Shown here piece by piece: positions 29,082-37,680 of a stretch of DNA of 64,000 nt. Where the stretch lies: the NCBI GenBank assembly GCA_963785075.1, contig CAWATW010000005.1, forward strand, positions 115,371 through 179,370. The letters are read 5' to 3'. The stretch's first letter is position 1, and each line of letters opens with the position of its first letter. Made by a program: the position numbers and the translations under genes. The notes beneath the pieces were generated by a model. The model did not search any database, was not told where the DNA came from, and saw nothing but the letters and a program-made list of their open reading frames with translations. The DNA is from JAOUGY01 sp963785075. GTDB taxonomy: Bacteria > Actinomycetota > Acidimicrobiia > Spongiisociales > ZC4RG35.

Positions 29082-30812
29082 TCAGAGGTACTGCCCCGTC
29101 GACACGCCTTCGACCATCTTCGACTCGTCGCTCCCGCTGATCAGGGTCCGAACGTAGACGATGCGTTCGCCCTTCTTGCCCGAGATCTTCGCCCAGTCGT
29201 CCGGGTTGGTGGTGTTGGGCAGATCCTCGTGCTCCTTGAACTCCTGCTTGATGGCAGCCAGCAGGTCCACCGTCTGGATTCCTGGGATCCCGCCTTCGAT
29301 CTGGCGTTTGATGGCGTCCTTCTTGGCCCGCCGGACGATGTTCTCGATCATCGCCCCGCTCGAGAAGTCCTTGAAGAACAGAACCTCCCGGTCACCGTTC
29401 GCATAGGTGACCTCGAGGAACCGGTTGATGTCGTCCTCCGAGTACATCGCGTCGACGGTCGAATCGATCATGTGCTGGAGCAGGTGCCCGCGATCGCCAC
29501 CATGCCGCTCGAGCTCGGCGGCGTCGAACGGAATATCGCCTTCGAGATAGATCCGGAAGATCTGCCTGGCGGCATCCGGGTCGGGCCGCGAGATCTTGAT
29601 CTTCACGTCGAGGCGACCGGGTCGGAGGATGGCGGGGTCGATGAGGTCCTCGCGGTTGGACGCACCGATGACGATGACATTCTTCAATGACTCGACACCG
29701 TCGAGCTCGGAGAGGAGCTGTGGAACGATCGTCGACTCGACATCGGAGGAGATCCCCGTGCCCCGGGTCCTGAACAACGAGTCCATCTCGTCGAAGAACA
29801 CGATCACCGGCACACCTTCTTCTGACTTCTCCTTCGCCCGCTGGAAGATCAGGCGGATCTGGCGTTCCGTCTCGCCGACCCACTTGTTCAACAGCTCCGG
29901 GCCTTTGATGTTCAGGAAGTACGACCGGGCGTCGGGCCGGCCGGTCCGCTCGGCGACAGCCTTGGCGAGGCTGTTGGCGACCGCTTTTGCGATGAGGGTC
30001 TTTCCACAGCCGGGAGGACCGTACAGCAGGATCCCCTTCGGTGGCACGAGCCCGTAGTCCGCAAAGAGGTCCTTGTGGACGTACGGCAGCTCGACCGCAT
30101 CGCGGATCTCTTCGATCTGGTGCCGGAGACCACCCACGTTCTCGTACGTGACGTCGGGCACCTCTTCGAGGACCAGCTCTTCGACCTCGGGTCGAGCCAT
30201 CTTTTCGAATGCGAGGGAGCTCCGGCTGTCCAGCCGGACGTGATCACCCACCCGGATCGGAACATCCGCCAGCGAGTCGGCCAAGGCGACAACCAGCTCG
30301 TCATCGGCACGCGCCAGCACCACGAGCCGGCCGTCGGGGAGCTTGTCACGGACCTGCACGACCTCGCCGCGGTCGTCGAAGCCTCGGGAGTCCACGATCG
30401 TGAAGCTCTCGTTGAGCAGGACCTCCTGGCCGCGCATCAGCTCCTTCACCTCGATGGTGGGTTGAGCCGCAACACGCAGCTTTCGGTTTCCCGTCATCAC
30501 GTCGACGGATCCATCGGCGTTGACCGAGAGCACCGTGCCGAAGTTGTTCGGGGGCGACGTCAGCTTCTCGACCTCGGAGCGGAGAACGCTCAGCTGCTCT
30601 CGGGCCTCTTCCAGCACGGAGCTGAGCTTCTCGTTCTGCTCGAGCGCTCGCTGGAGCCTCTGGGTCGTCTCGCCGAGCCTGGCCTCGAGATCGTCGACCC
30701 TCCTGGGGGCGTCCTGGAGCCGGCGGCGGAGAACATCCACCTCGGCCTCGAGGGCGGAGATCGTGCGTCGCAGCGCGTGGGGATCGTCGGGTCTCATCGA
30801 GCGGTCGCTCAT
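29082..30812 (-). CDS. mpa: Proteasome-associated ATPase Mpa/ARC
   Basis: Mpa (ARC) is the hexameric AAA+ unfoldase that recognises Pup and feeds proteins to the 20S proteasome. The 576-residue sequence has an N-terminal coiled coil (about 15-80), a double OB-domain region with [14 protein letters not shown], Walker A GPPGCGKT, Walker [13 protein letters not shown], and ends in GQYL, the C-terminal tail that opens the proteasome gate. The ATG at 30812 follows a strong AAGGAGGA site. It is the first gene of the proteasome operon. Confidence 0.96.
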   Translation of the reverse strand: MSDRSMRPDDPHALRRTISALEAEVDVLRRRLQDAPRRVDDLEARLGETTQRLQRALEQNEKLSSVLEEAREQLSVLRSEVEKLTSPPNNFGTVLSVNADGSVDVMTGNRKLRVAAQPTIEVKELMRGQEVLLNESFTIVDSRGFDDRGEVVQVRDKLPDGRLVVLARADDELVVALADSLADVPIRVGDHVRLDSRSSLAFEKMARPEVEELVLEEVPDVTYENVGGLRHQIEEIRDAVELPYVHKDLFADYGLVPPKGILLYGPPGCGKTLIAKAVANSLAKAVAERTGRPDARSYFLNIKGPELLNKWVGETERQIRLIFQRAKEKSEEGVPVIVFFDEMDSLFRTRGTGISSDVESTIVPQLLSELDGVESLKNVIVIGASNREDLIDPAILRPGRLDVKIKISRPDPDAARQIFRIYLEGDIPFDAAELERHGGDRGHLLQHMIDSTVDAMYSEDDINRFLEVTYANGDREVLFFKDFSSGAMIENIVRRAKKDAIKRQIEGGIPGIQTVDLLAAIKQEFKEHEDLPNTTNPDDWAKISGKKGERIVYVRTLISGSDESKMVEGVSTGQYL

Positions 30813-30816
30813 GTCG

Positions 30817-30864
30817 ATCCTCCTTTTCGCGTGGTCAAAGCTACCTGGCTCTCGCGCAGTATAC
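30817..30864 (-). promoter_or_regulatory. Ribosome-binding site and likely -10 of the proteasome operon
   Basis: On the minus strand AAGGAGGAT lies directly before the mpa ATG (30817-30825) and TATACT (30859-30864) about 50 bases upstream is a good -10 element. The -35 is weak. The 177-base divergent spacer also drives the ferredoxin gene. Confidence 0.4.
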
Positions 30865-30933
30865 GGATGGGTCGCGTTTGCGCATCGAACTGTTCGCGGC
30901 CCGGCAACGGCGGCCATCGAATGGCCGGTGTGA

Positions 30934-30961
30934 TTGGAATCAGCGCCATCCGGTCTATCAT
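30934..30961 (+). promoter_or_regulatory. Putative promoter of the ferredoxin gene
   Basis: TTGGAA at 30934-30939 and TATCAT at 30956-30961 are separated by 16 bases and lie about 30 bases before the ATG. This fits a housekeeping sigma factor promoter, pending transcript mapping. Confidence 0.4.
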
Positions 30962-30989
30962 CGAAGTGTTCTGTTCCAGGAGTTATCAC

Positions 30990-31235
30990 ATGAAAGTTTG
31001 GATCGACCAGGACCTCTGCACGGGTGACGGTCTCTGCGAGGAGATCGCTCCGGACGTGTTCGTGCTGCTCGACGACGGGCTCGCCTACGTACGTGAAGGC
31101 GACACCATCTACGCCGAGGAGAAGGGCAACCCGCAGGGAGCCGCCGGTCTGGCCACGGTGCCGGCCGGTCAGGAAGACATCACCATTGAGTCGGCCGAGG
31201 AATGCCCCGGCGAGTGCATCTTCATCGAGCCGTGA
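30990..31235 (+). CDS. Small ferredoxin (3Fe-4S type pattern)
   Basis: An 81-residue ferredoxin. The first cysteine pair is in [11 protein letters not shown], with five residues between the cysteines, and the second in [11 protein letters not shown]. The CxxxxxC spacing lacks the middle cysteine of 4Fe-4S ferredoxins and matches 3Fe-4S ferredoxins that often serve cytochromes P450. The last Cys is an extra residue that could change cluster type. A GGAG sequence sits 8 bases before the ATG. The gene ends about 30 bases before a strong bidirectional terminator. Confidence 0.85.
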   Translation: MKVWIDQDLCTGDGLCEEIAPDVFVLLDDGLAYVREGDTIYAEEKGNPQGAAGLATVPAGQEDITIESAEECPGECIFIEP

Positions 31236-31266
31236 TCTGATCACGCTCGCTTTGAGCGCTTTGAAG

Positions 31267-31295
31267 AAAGGGACGACCCGACGGGTCGTCCCTTT
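31267..31295. terminator. Bidirectional intrinsic terminator between ferredoxin and trmI
   Basis: AAAGGGACGACCC (31267-31279) pairs perfectly with GGGTCGTCCCTTT (31283-31295) across a 3-base loop. A run of A on one side and T on the other suits termination on both strands. It separates the convergent ferredoxin and trmI genes. Confidence 0.85.
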
Positions 31296-31316
31296 CGCTT
31301 GTGAATGCGTGCGGCC

Positions 31317-32108
31317 TCACCCCTGGGTGGCCACCACTTTGCGGGCGATCACGAGGAATCCCGTGTGCCCGACCATGTGGTGATCGGGCCTCACCGACCG
31401 TCCTGCCACGTTCCACGTTCGGAACAGGTGCTCCTGCACCTCGATGTCGATCCAACACGACGCCTCGCGCATGGTCTCGACGAGCGTCTGCACCTGCGGA
31501 ATGGTTGGCAGGTAGGCGCACAGGATTCCTCCCGGCGGCATCGTCTGTGAAGCAAGTGTCGCGGCATGCCATGGCTCCGGAAGGTCCAACACCAGGCGAT
31601 CCGGTTCGACCTCGGCCACGTGGTCTTCCACTTCCCCGAGGCGCATGTCGATGTAGCCGGGGATCTCGCCGAACCAGCGGGTTATCGACTTCACCGCCGT
31701 CTTGGAGTGGTCTTCCCTCCGCTCGATGGTGACCACCCGCCCCTCGGGACCGACCGCCCTTGCGAGTGCGATCGTCAGCGCACCCGACCCGGTGCCGGCT
31801 TCCAGCACTGTCATGCCAGGTCCAATGTCCGCCCACACGAGGATGGGACCGATGTCCTTTGGGTAGACGACCTGGGCGCCGCGCGGCATCTTCAACACGA
31901 AGTCGGCAAGACGCGGCCTGATGACGGTCAGGACCCCACCACCGGTCGAGGAGACCGAGGACCCTTCGGGCAGTCCCATGAGCTTGTTGTGCTCGAGCAT
32001 CCCCCGGTGATACTCGAATCGCTGGTTCTGCGTGAGCTTGACCAGGAACCGCTTGCCTTTGTCGTCGATGAGGAGAACGGTTTCGCCCTCGTTGATCGGA
32101 TCACCCAT
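31317..32108 (-). CDS. trmI: tRNA (adenine-N1-)-methyltransferase TrmI (m1A58)
   Basis: TrmI methylates N1 of A58 in the tRNA T-loop. The 263-residue protein has a beta-rich N-terminal domain (GETVLLIDDKGKRFLVKL), a Rossmann domain with VLEAGTGSGALTIALARAVG, and DRLVLDLPEPWHA around the active site. In M. tuberculosis the homologue (Rv2118c) lies near the proteasome genes as here. It overlaps the TtuA-like gene by 8 bases, and the pair modifies neighbouring T-loop positions. Confidence 0.92.
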   Translation of the reverse strand: MGDPINEGETVLLIDDKGKRFLVKLTQNQRFEYHRGMLEHNKLMGLPEGSSVSSTGGGVLTVIRPRLADFVLKMPRGAQVVYPKDIGPILVWADIGPGMTVLEAGTGSGALTIALARAVGPEGRVVTIERREDHSKTAVKSITRWFGEIPGYIDMRLGEVEDHVAEVEPDRLVLDLPEPWHAATLASQTMPPGGILCAYLPTIPQVQTLVETMREASCWIDIEVQEHLFRTWNVAGRSVRPDHHMVGHTGFLVIARKVVATQG

Positions 32109-33021
32109 CGGTGCGGCGTCCGATGTCGACCAGCGTCAGATGCCGGAGCCTGCAGAAGGCGCAGGTCTCGCCCGTGGTCGGGCTGCCACATGACACACAT
32201 GCCGACAGCTCGGGTGCGCCACCCGCCTCGAACGCACCCGCCGCCCGGTCGAAGAAGCCGAAGAGGAACTGAGATTTCATCCCCGGAGACTGATCTTCCA
32301 GGATGTTCAGCCACTGCTTGTAACGGTTCACCGTGTTCCCGGCGGCCATGGGACACTCCTCCACCTCGTACTCGATGCCTTTCAGAACGGCATACGCTGC
32401 CGTTTCGCGCTCGGCCACTCGAACCAGGGGTTTCACCTTCCTGGAGAGTCCGCCGTCGGTGGCGGGGAGCACCGGACGCTGCCGGGCCAGATACTCCGTG
32501 TTCCACTGGATGACATTCCCAAATAGTGTCGCTGCTTCGTCGTCGAGGTTGTGACCCATCACGAGAACGTCGTAGTTCCCGTCGTCGGCGTACTTGTTCA
32601 GGATGTATCGCTTCGAGAGGCCGCATGCGGAGCAGGGAACGCGGCGGCCGGCAGACGCTGCCTCAGGAACCGAGAAGCCAAAGTCAGACGGAAGGTCGAC
32701 CACCTCGAGGCGGAGACTTCGCTCGCTTGCGAACCTCCGTGAGAGGTCCAGGCTCTCCGAGCTGTAGTCGCCGATACCGAGATGGAGGTAGACGCCGTCG
32801 ACCGAGTATCCGAGTTCGGTGAGAATGTCCCAGAGCGCCAGGCTGTCCTTGCCGCCTGAGACACCGAGCACCAGGCGCTCGTCGGTGCGGAACATCTTGT
32901 GGTCGTGGATCGTGCGTTCCACTTGCCGCAGGATGTGCTCGAGGTAGTGGTCTCGGCAGAAGTTGGCGTTGTGTCTGCGGACCTGCATCACCGCTTTTTG
33001 GCGGCACACGCGGCATTTCAC
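32101..33021 (-). CDS. ttuA: TtuA-like tRNA 2-thiouridine synthetase (PP-loop ATPase)
   Basis: A 306-residue protein that resembles Thermus TtuA along its length. TtuA makes 2-thio-ribothymidine at T54 using TtuB as sulphur carrier. Visible are an N-terminal zinc motif (CRVC and CRDHY), the PP-loop VSGGKDSLALWDIL, the iron-sulphur/active-site cysteines CSACGLSKRYI and EECPMAAGN, MGHNLDDEA, and a C-terminal zinc motif (CVSCG, CAFC). TtuB is encoded directly upstream. TtcA-type enzymes are the main alternative. Confidence 0.88.
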   Translation of the reverse strand: MKCRVCRQKAVMQVRRHNANFCRDHYLEHILRQVERTIHDHKMFRTDERLVLGVSGGKDSLALWDILTELGYSVDGVYLHLGIGDYSSESLDLSRRFASERSLRLEVVDLPSDFGFSVPEAASAGRRVPCSACGLSKRYILNKYADDGNYDVLVMGHNLDDEAATLFGNVIQWNTEYLARQRPVLPATDGGLSRKVKPLVRVAERETAAYAVLKGIEYEVEECPMAAGNTVNRYKQWLNILEDQSPGMKSQFLFGFFDRAAGAFEAGGAPELSACVSCGSPTTGETCAFCRLRHLTLVDIGRRTDG

Positions 33022-33023
33022 GC

Positions 33024-33218
33024 TCAGCCTCCAGAAATCACGGGACGGAGCTCGATCACGTCGTCCGGCTCGAGCGTGTCCTCGGTGGTCAACAACTCGT
33101 TGCCCCGGATCACGAGCACCGATTCGGACACCACATCGAGGTGCTTCAGGAGCTGTGACACCCGGGTGGGTCCTTCCAACTCGATTTCACGTCGTGGTTG
33201 ACGAAGGATGACCTTCAC
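33024..33218 (-). CDS. ttuB: TtuB-like ubiquitin-fold sulphur carrier
   Basis: A 64-residue MoaD/ThiS-like protein, starting VKVILRQPRREIELEG, with the beta-grasp pattern and ending RPVISGG. The terminal Gly-Gly is activated as adenylate and thiocarboxylate in the family. It sits 2 bases before ttuA, which supports TtuB rather than ThiS or MoaD. GTG start at 33218, overlapping the stop of the small membrane protein as GTGA. Confidence 0.82.
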   Translation of the reverse strand: MKVILRQPRREIELEGPTRVSQLLKHLDVVSESVLVIRGNELLTTEDTLEPDDVIELRPVISGG

Positions 33219-33310
33219 AGGAGGGCGCCCACGAGCGACGCTCCGATGGTCAACACCATTCCGATGACCACCACCCACACCACGATTCTCACGAGACGTT
33301 GATTCCGCAT
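33215..33310 (-). CDS. Small single-span membrane protein, 31 residues
   Basis: MRNQRLVRIVVWVVVIG followed by MVLTIGASLVGALL gives a basic N-terminus and one hydrophobic helix. An AGAGGA ribosome-binding site lies 4 bases before the ATG, and the stop overlaps ttuB as GTGA, so it is very likely translated. Proteins like this precede ttuB/ttuA-type genes in other Actinobacteria in my memory, but I do not know their role. It is not a signal peptide of a longer gene. Confidence 0.7.
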   Translation of the reverse strand: MRNQRLVRIVVWVVVIGMVLTIGASLVGALL

Positions 33311-33355
33311 TTCGTCCTCTACAGTTGGCCGTCCAACGTGCAGGAGTAAACCGTA

Positions 33356-33643
33356 GTGCCATCGTTGTCGCAGCTCATCCGAGCAAAGGTCTTTGGAGGA
33401 CTGGTGGGAGTGTCCCCGGTATCGGCCGGTGCAACCCGTGTGCTGCGCGGGCTGCGTGAGGGCGATCAACGGACCCTGCTGACGGGGGCTGCGCTCGCTG
33501 CCTACGGGCTGCTGAAGAAGTCCGGTCCCCAACGCGAGCTGATCGCTCGACGCGAGGTACCGCGTGGATCGACCGTTGTGATTCGTCACGGGAATAAGGG
33601 CGAGATGCCCGAAATCCAGTTCTACGAGGTCGACGAGGGATGA
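33356..33643 (+). CDS. Hypothetical protein, 95 residues
   Basis: An unknown protein, divergent from the small membrane protein. It has a hydrophobic, Gly/Ala-rich middle (VFGGLVGVSPVSAGA and LLTGAALAAYGLL) and a polar C-terminal part with REVPRGSTVVIRHG and EIQFYEVDEG. GTG start at 33356. It may be membrane associated with a soluble beta tail. No homologue is recognised. Confidence 0.6.
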   Translation: MPSLSQLIRAKVFGGLVGVSPVSAGATRVLRGLREGDQRTLLTGAALAAYGLLKKSGPQRELIARREVPRGSTVVIRHGNKGEMPEIQFYEVDEG

Positions 33644-33659
33644 CGTCGACGATTCCCGG

Positions 33660-33854
33660 TCACTTGACGCGGTAGACCTCGACGACAGCCTTGCCGGCCT
33701 TGCCCTTCCTGCGGCCGAAGAAGAACGCCAGCAGAACGATGACGATCACGGCCACACCCGCGAGGACTGCGGTGTTCTGCGCCGACTCTTTGGTTTCGAT
33801 CAACGCAGATTCGATCTGCTTCGCTTTCGCTTCGATGTCGGAACGCTCGATCAT
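33660..33854 (-). CDS. Small single-pass membrane protein
   Basis: A 64-residue protein: a charged coil MIERSDIEAKAKQIES at the start, a membrane helix LAGVAVIVIVLLAFFFG at about 33-49, then a basic GRRKGKAGKAVVEV tail. The ATG at 33854 overlaps the holin-like gene's stop as ATGA, which decides this start. Similar short proteins lie beside phage-holin-like genes in other Actinobacteria; role unknown. Confidence 0.68.
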   Translation of the reverse strand: MIERSDIEAKAKQIESALIETKESAQNTAVLAGVAVIVIVLLAFFFGRRKGKAGKAVVEVYRVK

Positions 33855-34150
33855 GCCTTGCTCATCCTCCATCCCAACAGCCCAGCCCCGGCCACGGAGA
33901 CCAGCACGGTGAGCCCTCGGGACAGCACGATCCACCACTCCCCTTCCGGCAGCACCGTCTTGAACAGGGCGTACGCGCCGAGCACGAAGAACAGGGTGGC
34001 GAAGGCGAATACGAATCCGGCGCCGATCCCCATTCCAGCCATCCGCCCCAGCCGCTTTGCCGGTTCGATGGTCTCCTGACGGAGATACGTCTTCGACATG
34101 TCGACGAGTTCGGTTACCAGCTGAGGGATTTCGCTTGGTGCTGCGGCCAT
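33851..34150 (-). CDS. Holin-superfamily-III-like membrane protein (DUF1469/PF07332 type)
   Basis: A 99-residue protein starting MAAAPSEIPQLVTELVDMSK with an amphipathic N-terminal helix, and two membrane helices (GIGAGFVFAFATLFFVLGAY and WWIVLSRGLTVLVSVAGAG). This layout is that of actinobacterial phage-holin-like proteins, whose lysis role is not shown. A reading 6 codons longer is possible. It is co-translated with the next small protein. Confidence 0.65.
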   Translation of the reverse strand: MAAAPSEIPQLVTELVDMSKTYLRQETIEPAKRLGRMAGMGIGAGFVFAFATLFFVLGAYALFKTVLPEGEWWIVLSRGLTVLVSVAGAGLLGWRMSKA

Positions 34151-34423
34151 GCCCCAGAGGCTACACACTTCGCGAGCCGGTACTGAACCCGGAGATGGCT
34201 CTTACGACCGCCCCGTGCCGTGAACCAGTGCAGCGTCAAAAAACGTTTGCCGCGTTCAAGCCGGCCAGAATAACCCCTGGCAGCGTCCTCCTCCTCGCCG
34301 AACGGGCCAGTGCGACTGCGTCGGAAGTCCTTGCCAGGGACCATTCTGCCTCGCCCTGATCATCACCAACGTTCCCTGACGCGGCACTAGAGTCCCCGCC
34401 ATGTGCGCCGGGGGAATGTCGCC

Positions 34424-35665
34424 ATGACGCAGTTGCGCGCGTCGACCCATGCCGGAGGGTCGATGACCGATCGCCGATTCAACCTGCTCTGGGCGGGTCA
34501 AGCCGTGTCGCAACTCGGGGACTACCTCCCGTACGTCAGCCTGCCGCTCTTCGTCAAGTACCTCACCGACGGCACCCTCGAGGTTGCCCTGGCGTACGCG
34601 CTGGACGCCAGTCCTGCGGTGCTGGTCGGCTTCCTCGGCGGCGCCCTCATCGACCGTTGGCGGCTTCGCAGCGTCATGCTCGTCACCGACGTGCTGCGGG
34701 CGGCAGCGTTCGGGTATCTCGCCTGGATCTCGGCGATGGGACCTACCGAGGGCAGCGGAGAAGGCCTGGTTTCGGTTCTCGCAGTGGCGTTCGTGGCCGG
34801 GACGCTGGCCGCCTTCTTCAACGGTGCCCTCTTTGCCGCGGTACCACGTCTGATCGCCCGTGATCAGCTTGCAACGGCGAACTCGAAACTCGCAGCAAGC
34901 CTCAACCTGGCCACCATCCTGGGACCGGCCCTGGCCGGGTTGCTCATCTCGAATATCGGCTTCTGGCCGACGTTTGCGTTGAATGCGGTGACGTTCCTCG
35001 TTTCGGCCGTCACGATCCTGGCGGTCGGTGAGATCAACACCGGGCCGCCGGTTCAACAGAAGCGCGGCTACCTGGAAGAGTCGTTGCAGGGGCTGTCCCA
35101 CCTCTGGGGCAATCAGCGATTGAGGGTGGCAACGCTCGGGGTGGCCGCCGTCAACTTCGTCACCGGGTTCGTGGAGGGAACCCTTGTGCTGACGTTCGAT
35201 CTGGTCGGCGCCACAGAAGAGTGGCAGCAGGGTCTGCTGTTCACCTTCATGGGAGCGGGTGCCCTCATGGGGTCCATCACCGCACCCCGCACGATCGGAC
35301 GCCTCGGCAACGGCAAGACGCTGGTGCTCGGCACCCTGGCGTTCGGGACCTTGTTCTCGGTTTTCACCAGCACGTCGTATGGACTGACGGCGTTCGCCAC
35401 GATCTTCTTCGCCTTTGTGGGTTTCCAACTCGTGGCGGTGCCGTACGCGACGATCCGGCAGAAGTACACGCCGGACCATCTGCTAGGTCGCGTCGCCACC
35501 GTCAGCCGAGCGATCGCCTGGACAACGTTGCCGGTGGGCGCCTTGATCGGGGCCGCGGCCAGCGATCTCACCGACTTCGGTGCCGTGGTGCGCGCCGCCC
35601 CGATGCTCATCGTTGCGGTGGCGCTGGCTCTCATGCTCACGGTCGTCTGGAGTGACACCCCGTGA
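34424..35665 (+). CDS. MFS transporter, EntS-like
   Basis: A 413-residue protein with about 12 membrane segments. The start FNLLWAGQAVSQLGDYL is the usual MFS_3 (EntS/macrolide or siderophore exporter) beginning, and the A-motif analogue GGALIDRWRLRSVML lies between spans 2 and 3. Substrate unknown. A GGGGGA site lies 8-13 bases before the ATG, which I prefer over a GTG seven codons earlier. The gene ends where the accessory region with truncated genes begins. Confidence 0.88.
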   Translation: MTQLRASTHAGGSMTDRRFNLLWAGQAVSQLGDYLPYVSLPLFVKYLTDGTLEVALAYALDASPAVLVGFLGGALIDRWRLRSVMLVTDVLRAAAFGYLAWISAMGPTEGSGEGLVSVLAVAFVAGTLAAFFNGALFAAVPRLIARDQLATANSKLAASLNLATILGPALAGLLISNIGFWPTFALNAVTFLVSAVTILAVGEINTGPPVQQKRGYLEESLQGLSHLWGNQRLRVATLGVAAVNFVTGFVEGTLVLTFDLVGATEEWQQGLLFTFMGAGALMGSITAPRTIGRLGNGKTLVLGTLAFGTLFSVFTSTSYGLTAFATIFFAFVGFQLVAVPYATIRQKYTPDHLLGRVATVSRAIAWTTLPVGALIGAAASDLTDFGAVVRAAPMLIVAVALALMLTVVWSDTP

Positions 35666-35712
35666 TCGGTGAGTCCGTCCGGGCGGAGTCGTACACTCCT
35701 GGGGAGAGACCG

Positions 35713-35892
35713 ATGCCCTCGAGGATCGCCCAGATCTCCGACTTCCATTGTGGTTCTCCGTTCCACGACCGGCAGCTCCTCCAACTCGCGGTAGAGGAGA
35801 TCCTCGACTTGGCCCCCGACGTCACCGGCCAAACACCTGTCGCCGGCAACGCACGCTCCGTCGGCGCATCGCTGGCCCCTCCCGACTGGTGA
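35713..35892 (+). pseudogene. Truncated metallophosphoesterase N-terminus
   Basis: The reading starts MPSRIAQISDFHCGSP, with Asp and His of the metallophosphoesterase motif I (xxQISDxHxG), and continues to VEEILDLAPDV. The expected motif II (GDxxxxG) is not reached and the rest is unrelated, with a stop 59 codons in. A GGGGAGAG site precedes the ATG. This looks like the remnant of a full calcineurin-like phosphoesterase cut at the border of the accessory region. Confidence 0.6.
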
Positions 35893-35939
35893 GCAACTAC
35901 CCTCCCAATTCACCATACGACTGACTCCTGCCATACGGA

Positions 35940-36311
35940 TTGAAGCGGAGACGGAGCAAAGCTGAGATCGTGGACGACGAGACGACGAATGCCAAGCGAG
36001 ATCGCGAAATGCTCGAGGCCGAGCGTGCGCGGCGCGAGGCAGACCGAAAGGCCGAGCATGCTCGGCACGAGGCGGATCGAAAGGCCGAGCATGTCCGACA
36101 CGAGGCCCGCCGCCGCGAGGATGAACGACGGCGAGACGCCGGCAGCACTGACGAACAACGCCGAGAAGAGCGCATCCAGCGGGAGAAGGCCGAGGCGGAA
36201 CGCCGAGAAACGCGCGAAGCCGCGGAGCGAGAACGTCGGAGTGAGCGCGAGGTTGCCGAGCGGGAGCGGCGTGAGCAGCGCGAGTCGGACGGTCGTGACG
36301 ACGAGTACTGA
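35940..36311 (+). CDS. Charged coiled-coil-like protein, weakly supported
   Basis: A 123-residue reading made almost only of Glu, Arg, Ala, Lys and Asp. It contains the repeated unit EADRKAEH and RHEARR-type segments and predicts one long charged helix. The DNA repeats about 36 bases in the first half. The start is TTG with a weak ribosome-binding site, and an opposite-strand reading of similar length exists, so coding is uncertain. If real it resembles helix-rich linker or tail proteins, not a known enzyme. Confidence 0.35.
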   Translation: MKRRRSKAEIVDDETTNAKRDREMLEAERARREADRKAEHARHEADRKAEHVRHEARRREDERRRDAGSTDEQRREERIQREKAEAERRETREAAERERRSEREVAERERREQRESDGRDDEY

Positions 36312-36716
36312 CGCCTGAGGTTTGTGTTCCGCCCGCACACGAGGCGACTCCTCTCAAAACCTGGAGGTCGGCATCTCGGTCAGCCGTTCGTGAACCGGCG
36401 GATCGAGAGCCCACTGTCCGAGCCATCGCGAGATTCAGGGTCTCGAACCTGGGAGCGACGCCGACGGCCATGCCGAGGCCATGTGGAACCAGGGTCGCCT
36501 GCCCTTCGGGTCGAGGCGCCTTCTGCAGGTTGGTGAATCCTCTGGGACTCCTCGGACCTGACCAGCGATACCGAACGTATCCGGGATCGCCTGATCTTCG
36601 AGTCCGCACGGGCTGATGTGGACGCGCTTCTCTCCAGAACCACGGCGATACATCAACGTAGGCTCGCCAGAATCGATTCGACCACCCCAGAGGACAAAGT
36701 GGCGTACGTTTCAGAC
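36312..36716. other. Intergenic stretch, no gene recognised
   Basis: About 400 bases with no reading frame of protein character. It includes a GGTCTCGAACC sequence that resembles a tRNA T-loop but no cloverleaf can be built. It is probably part of the decayed accessory region. Confidence 0.5.
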
Positions 36717-37256
36717 ATGGAGACGGTGAACCTCGTCCCGGTCGACGCGGTGGAGGTGACGGTGCTCGTCGACAACTACGTCGACATCCTGGCCGCGTCC
36801 GACGCCGTCGTCCATCGGGCACCTCTGCCCCCGATCCTCGTAGCCCCCGAAGTCGAGCATCTCAGATCCGAGCACGGGTATTCGCTGCTCGTGACCGTGG
36901 TGAAGAACGGCAGCCGATCCTCCATCCTGTACGACGCCGGCCTTGGCGCAGACACGGCGCTGCACAATCTCGATGTTCTCGAGCTGAGGCCATCTGAGAT
37001 CCGCGCCATCGTCCTGTCGCACGGGCACGCCGATCATCACGGCGGCCTCGAAGGGATCGTATGGCGGGTCGGCCGCGGCGGCCTTCCGTTCGTCCTTCAC
37101 CCGGACGCGTGGTTGCGACGGCGAGTGGTGTTCCCCACCGGGGTCGAGATCGCCATGCCGCCACCGTCGAGGACCGCTCTGGAGGCTGAGGGAGTCGACG
37201 CCATGCCGGACGCCTTCCGTCAGACGAGCGTGGGCACGACGTTCGTGATCGCCTGA
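36717..37256 (+). pseudogene. Truncated metallo-beta-lactamase-fold hydrolase
   Basis: The 179-residue reading begins METVNLVPVDAVEVTVLVDN and has the fold's central motif SHGHADHHGGLEG (HxHxDH). It resembles the MJ0937-type family of MBL hydrolases (dihydropterin-phosphate synthase-like), which are about 280-330 residues. The reading stops after FRQTSVGTTFVIA, so the last metal ligands (Asp and His) are missing. It could fold partly but should not be active. The truncation lies close to the decayed toxin-antitoxin pair. Confidence 0.65.
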
Positions 37257-37397
37257 GCCGCCCCTCGACCCGTCGTGCTTGGCCACCTCCGACGGACCTT
37301 GTCTCCGGTGTGGCGAGTACGGAGGCAGCTGCAAAGAGCACAGGCCGAACGAGAACCCCTTGCGGGGCGGACACGCAGTCAGCCGCAAGAGGGGGCC

Positions 37398-37680
37398 CGA
37401 CCACTCCAAGCCGATCGATCAACCGCCGCTCAGAGACAGATCTCACATGTTCACACTTGGCGTAGCCCAGATGATCGAGACCTGACTACCCGGGCTCGAT
37501 CTCGATGTGGGAGGGCAGTTCACGTCGAGCGGACGTGACCGGAACGACAACCATCACGCCGGCCGGCCCCTCGTTGAGAGCATCGGTCGATACCACCACG
37601 GCGGGACGGCTTTCCGCCTGCTCCCGACCGACTGGTTGTCCGAAGTCGATCAGCCAGCTCTCACCTCGGCGTGGCGTCAC
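37398..37680 (-). pseudogene. MazF/PemK-like toxin, inactivated copy
   Basis: The first 64 codons (MTPRRGESWLIDFGQPVGRE to HIEIEPG) match the intact MazF-like gene at 41313-41651. At the codon where the intact copy has GAG (Glu) this copy has TAG. After the stop the same frame continues to match (SGLDH, YAKCEHV, SVSERRLIDRLGVVG) until about 37398, where similarity ends, missing the last 18 or so residues. The toxin is therefore truncated twice. Confidence 0.8.

Noticed and set aside
35910..36338. 142-codon minus-strand frame opposite the charged repeat frame
   Set aside because: Hydrophobic pattern arises from the antisense of Glu/Arg codons; no start signal and no family.
36425..36460. T-loop-like GGTCTCGAACC, candidate tRNA
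   Set aside because: No acceptor or anticodon stem pairs could be found around it.
37279..37485. Plus-strand frame with CLRCGEYGGSCKEH, a possible zinc finger
   Set aside because: Only one short motif and it overlaps the decayed toxin; no start support or family match.
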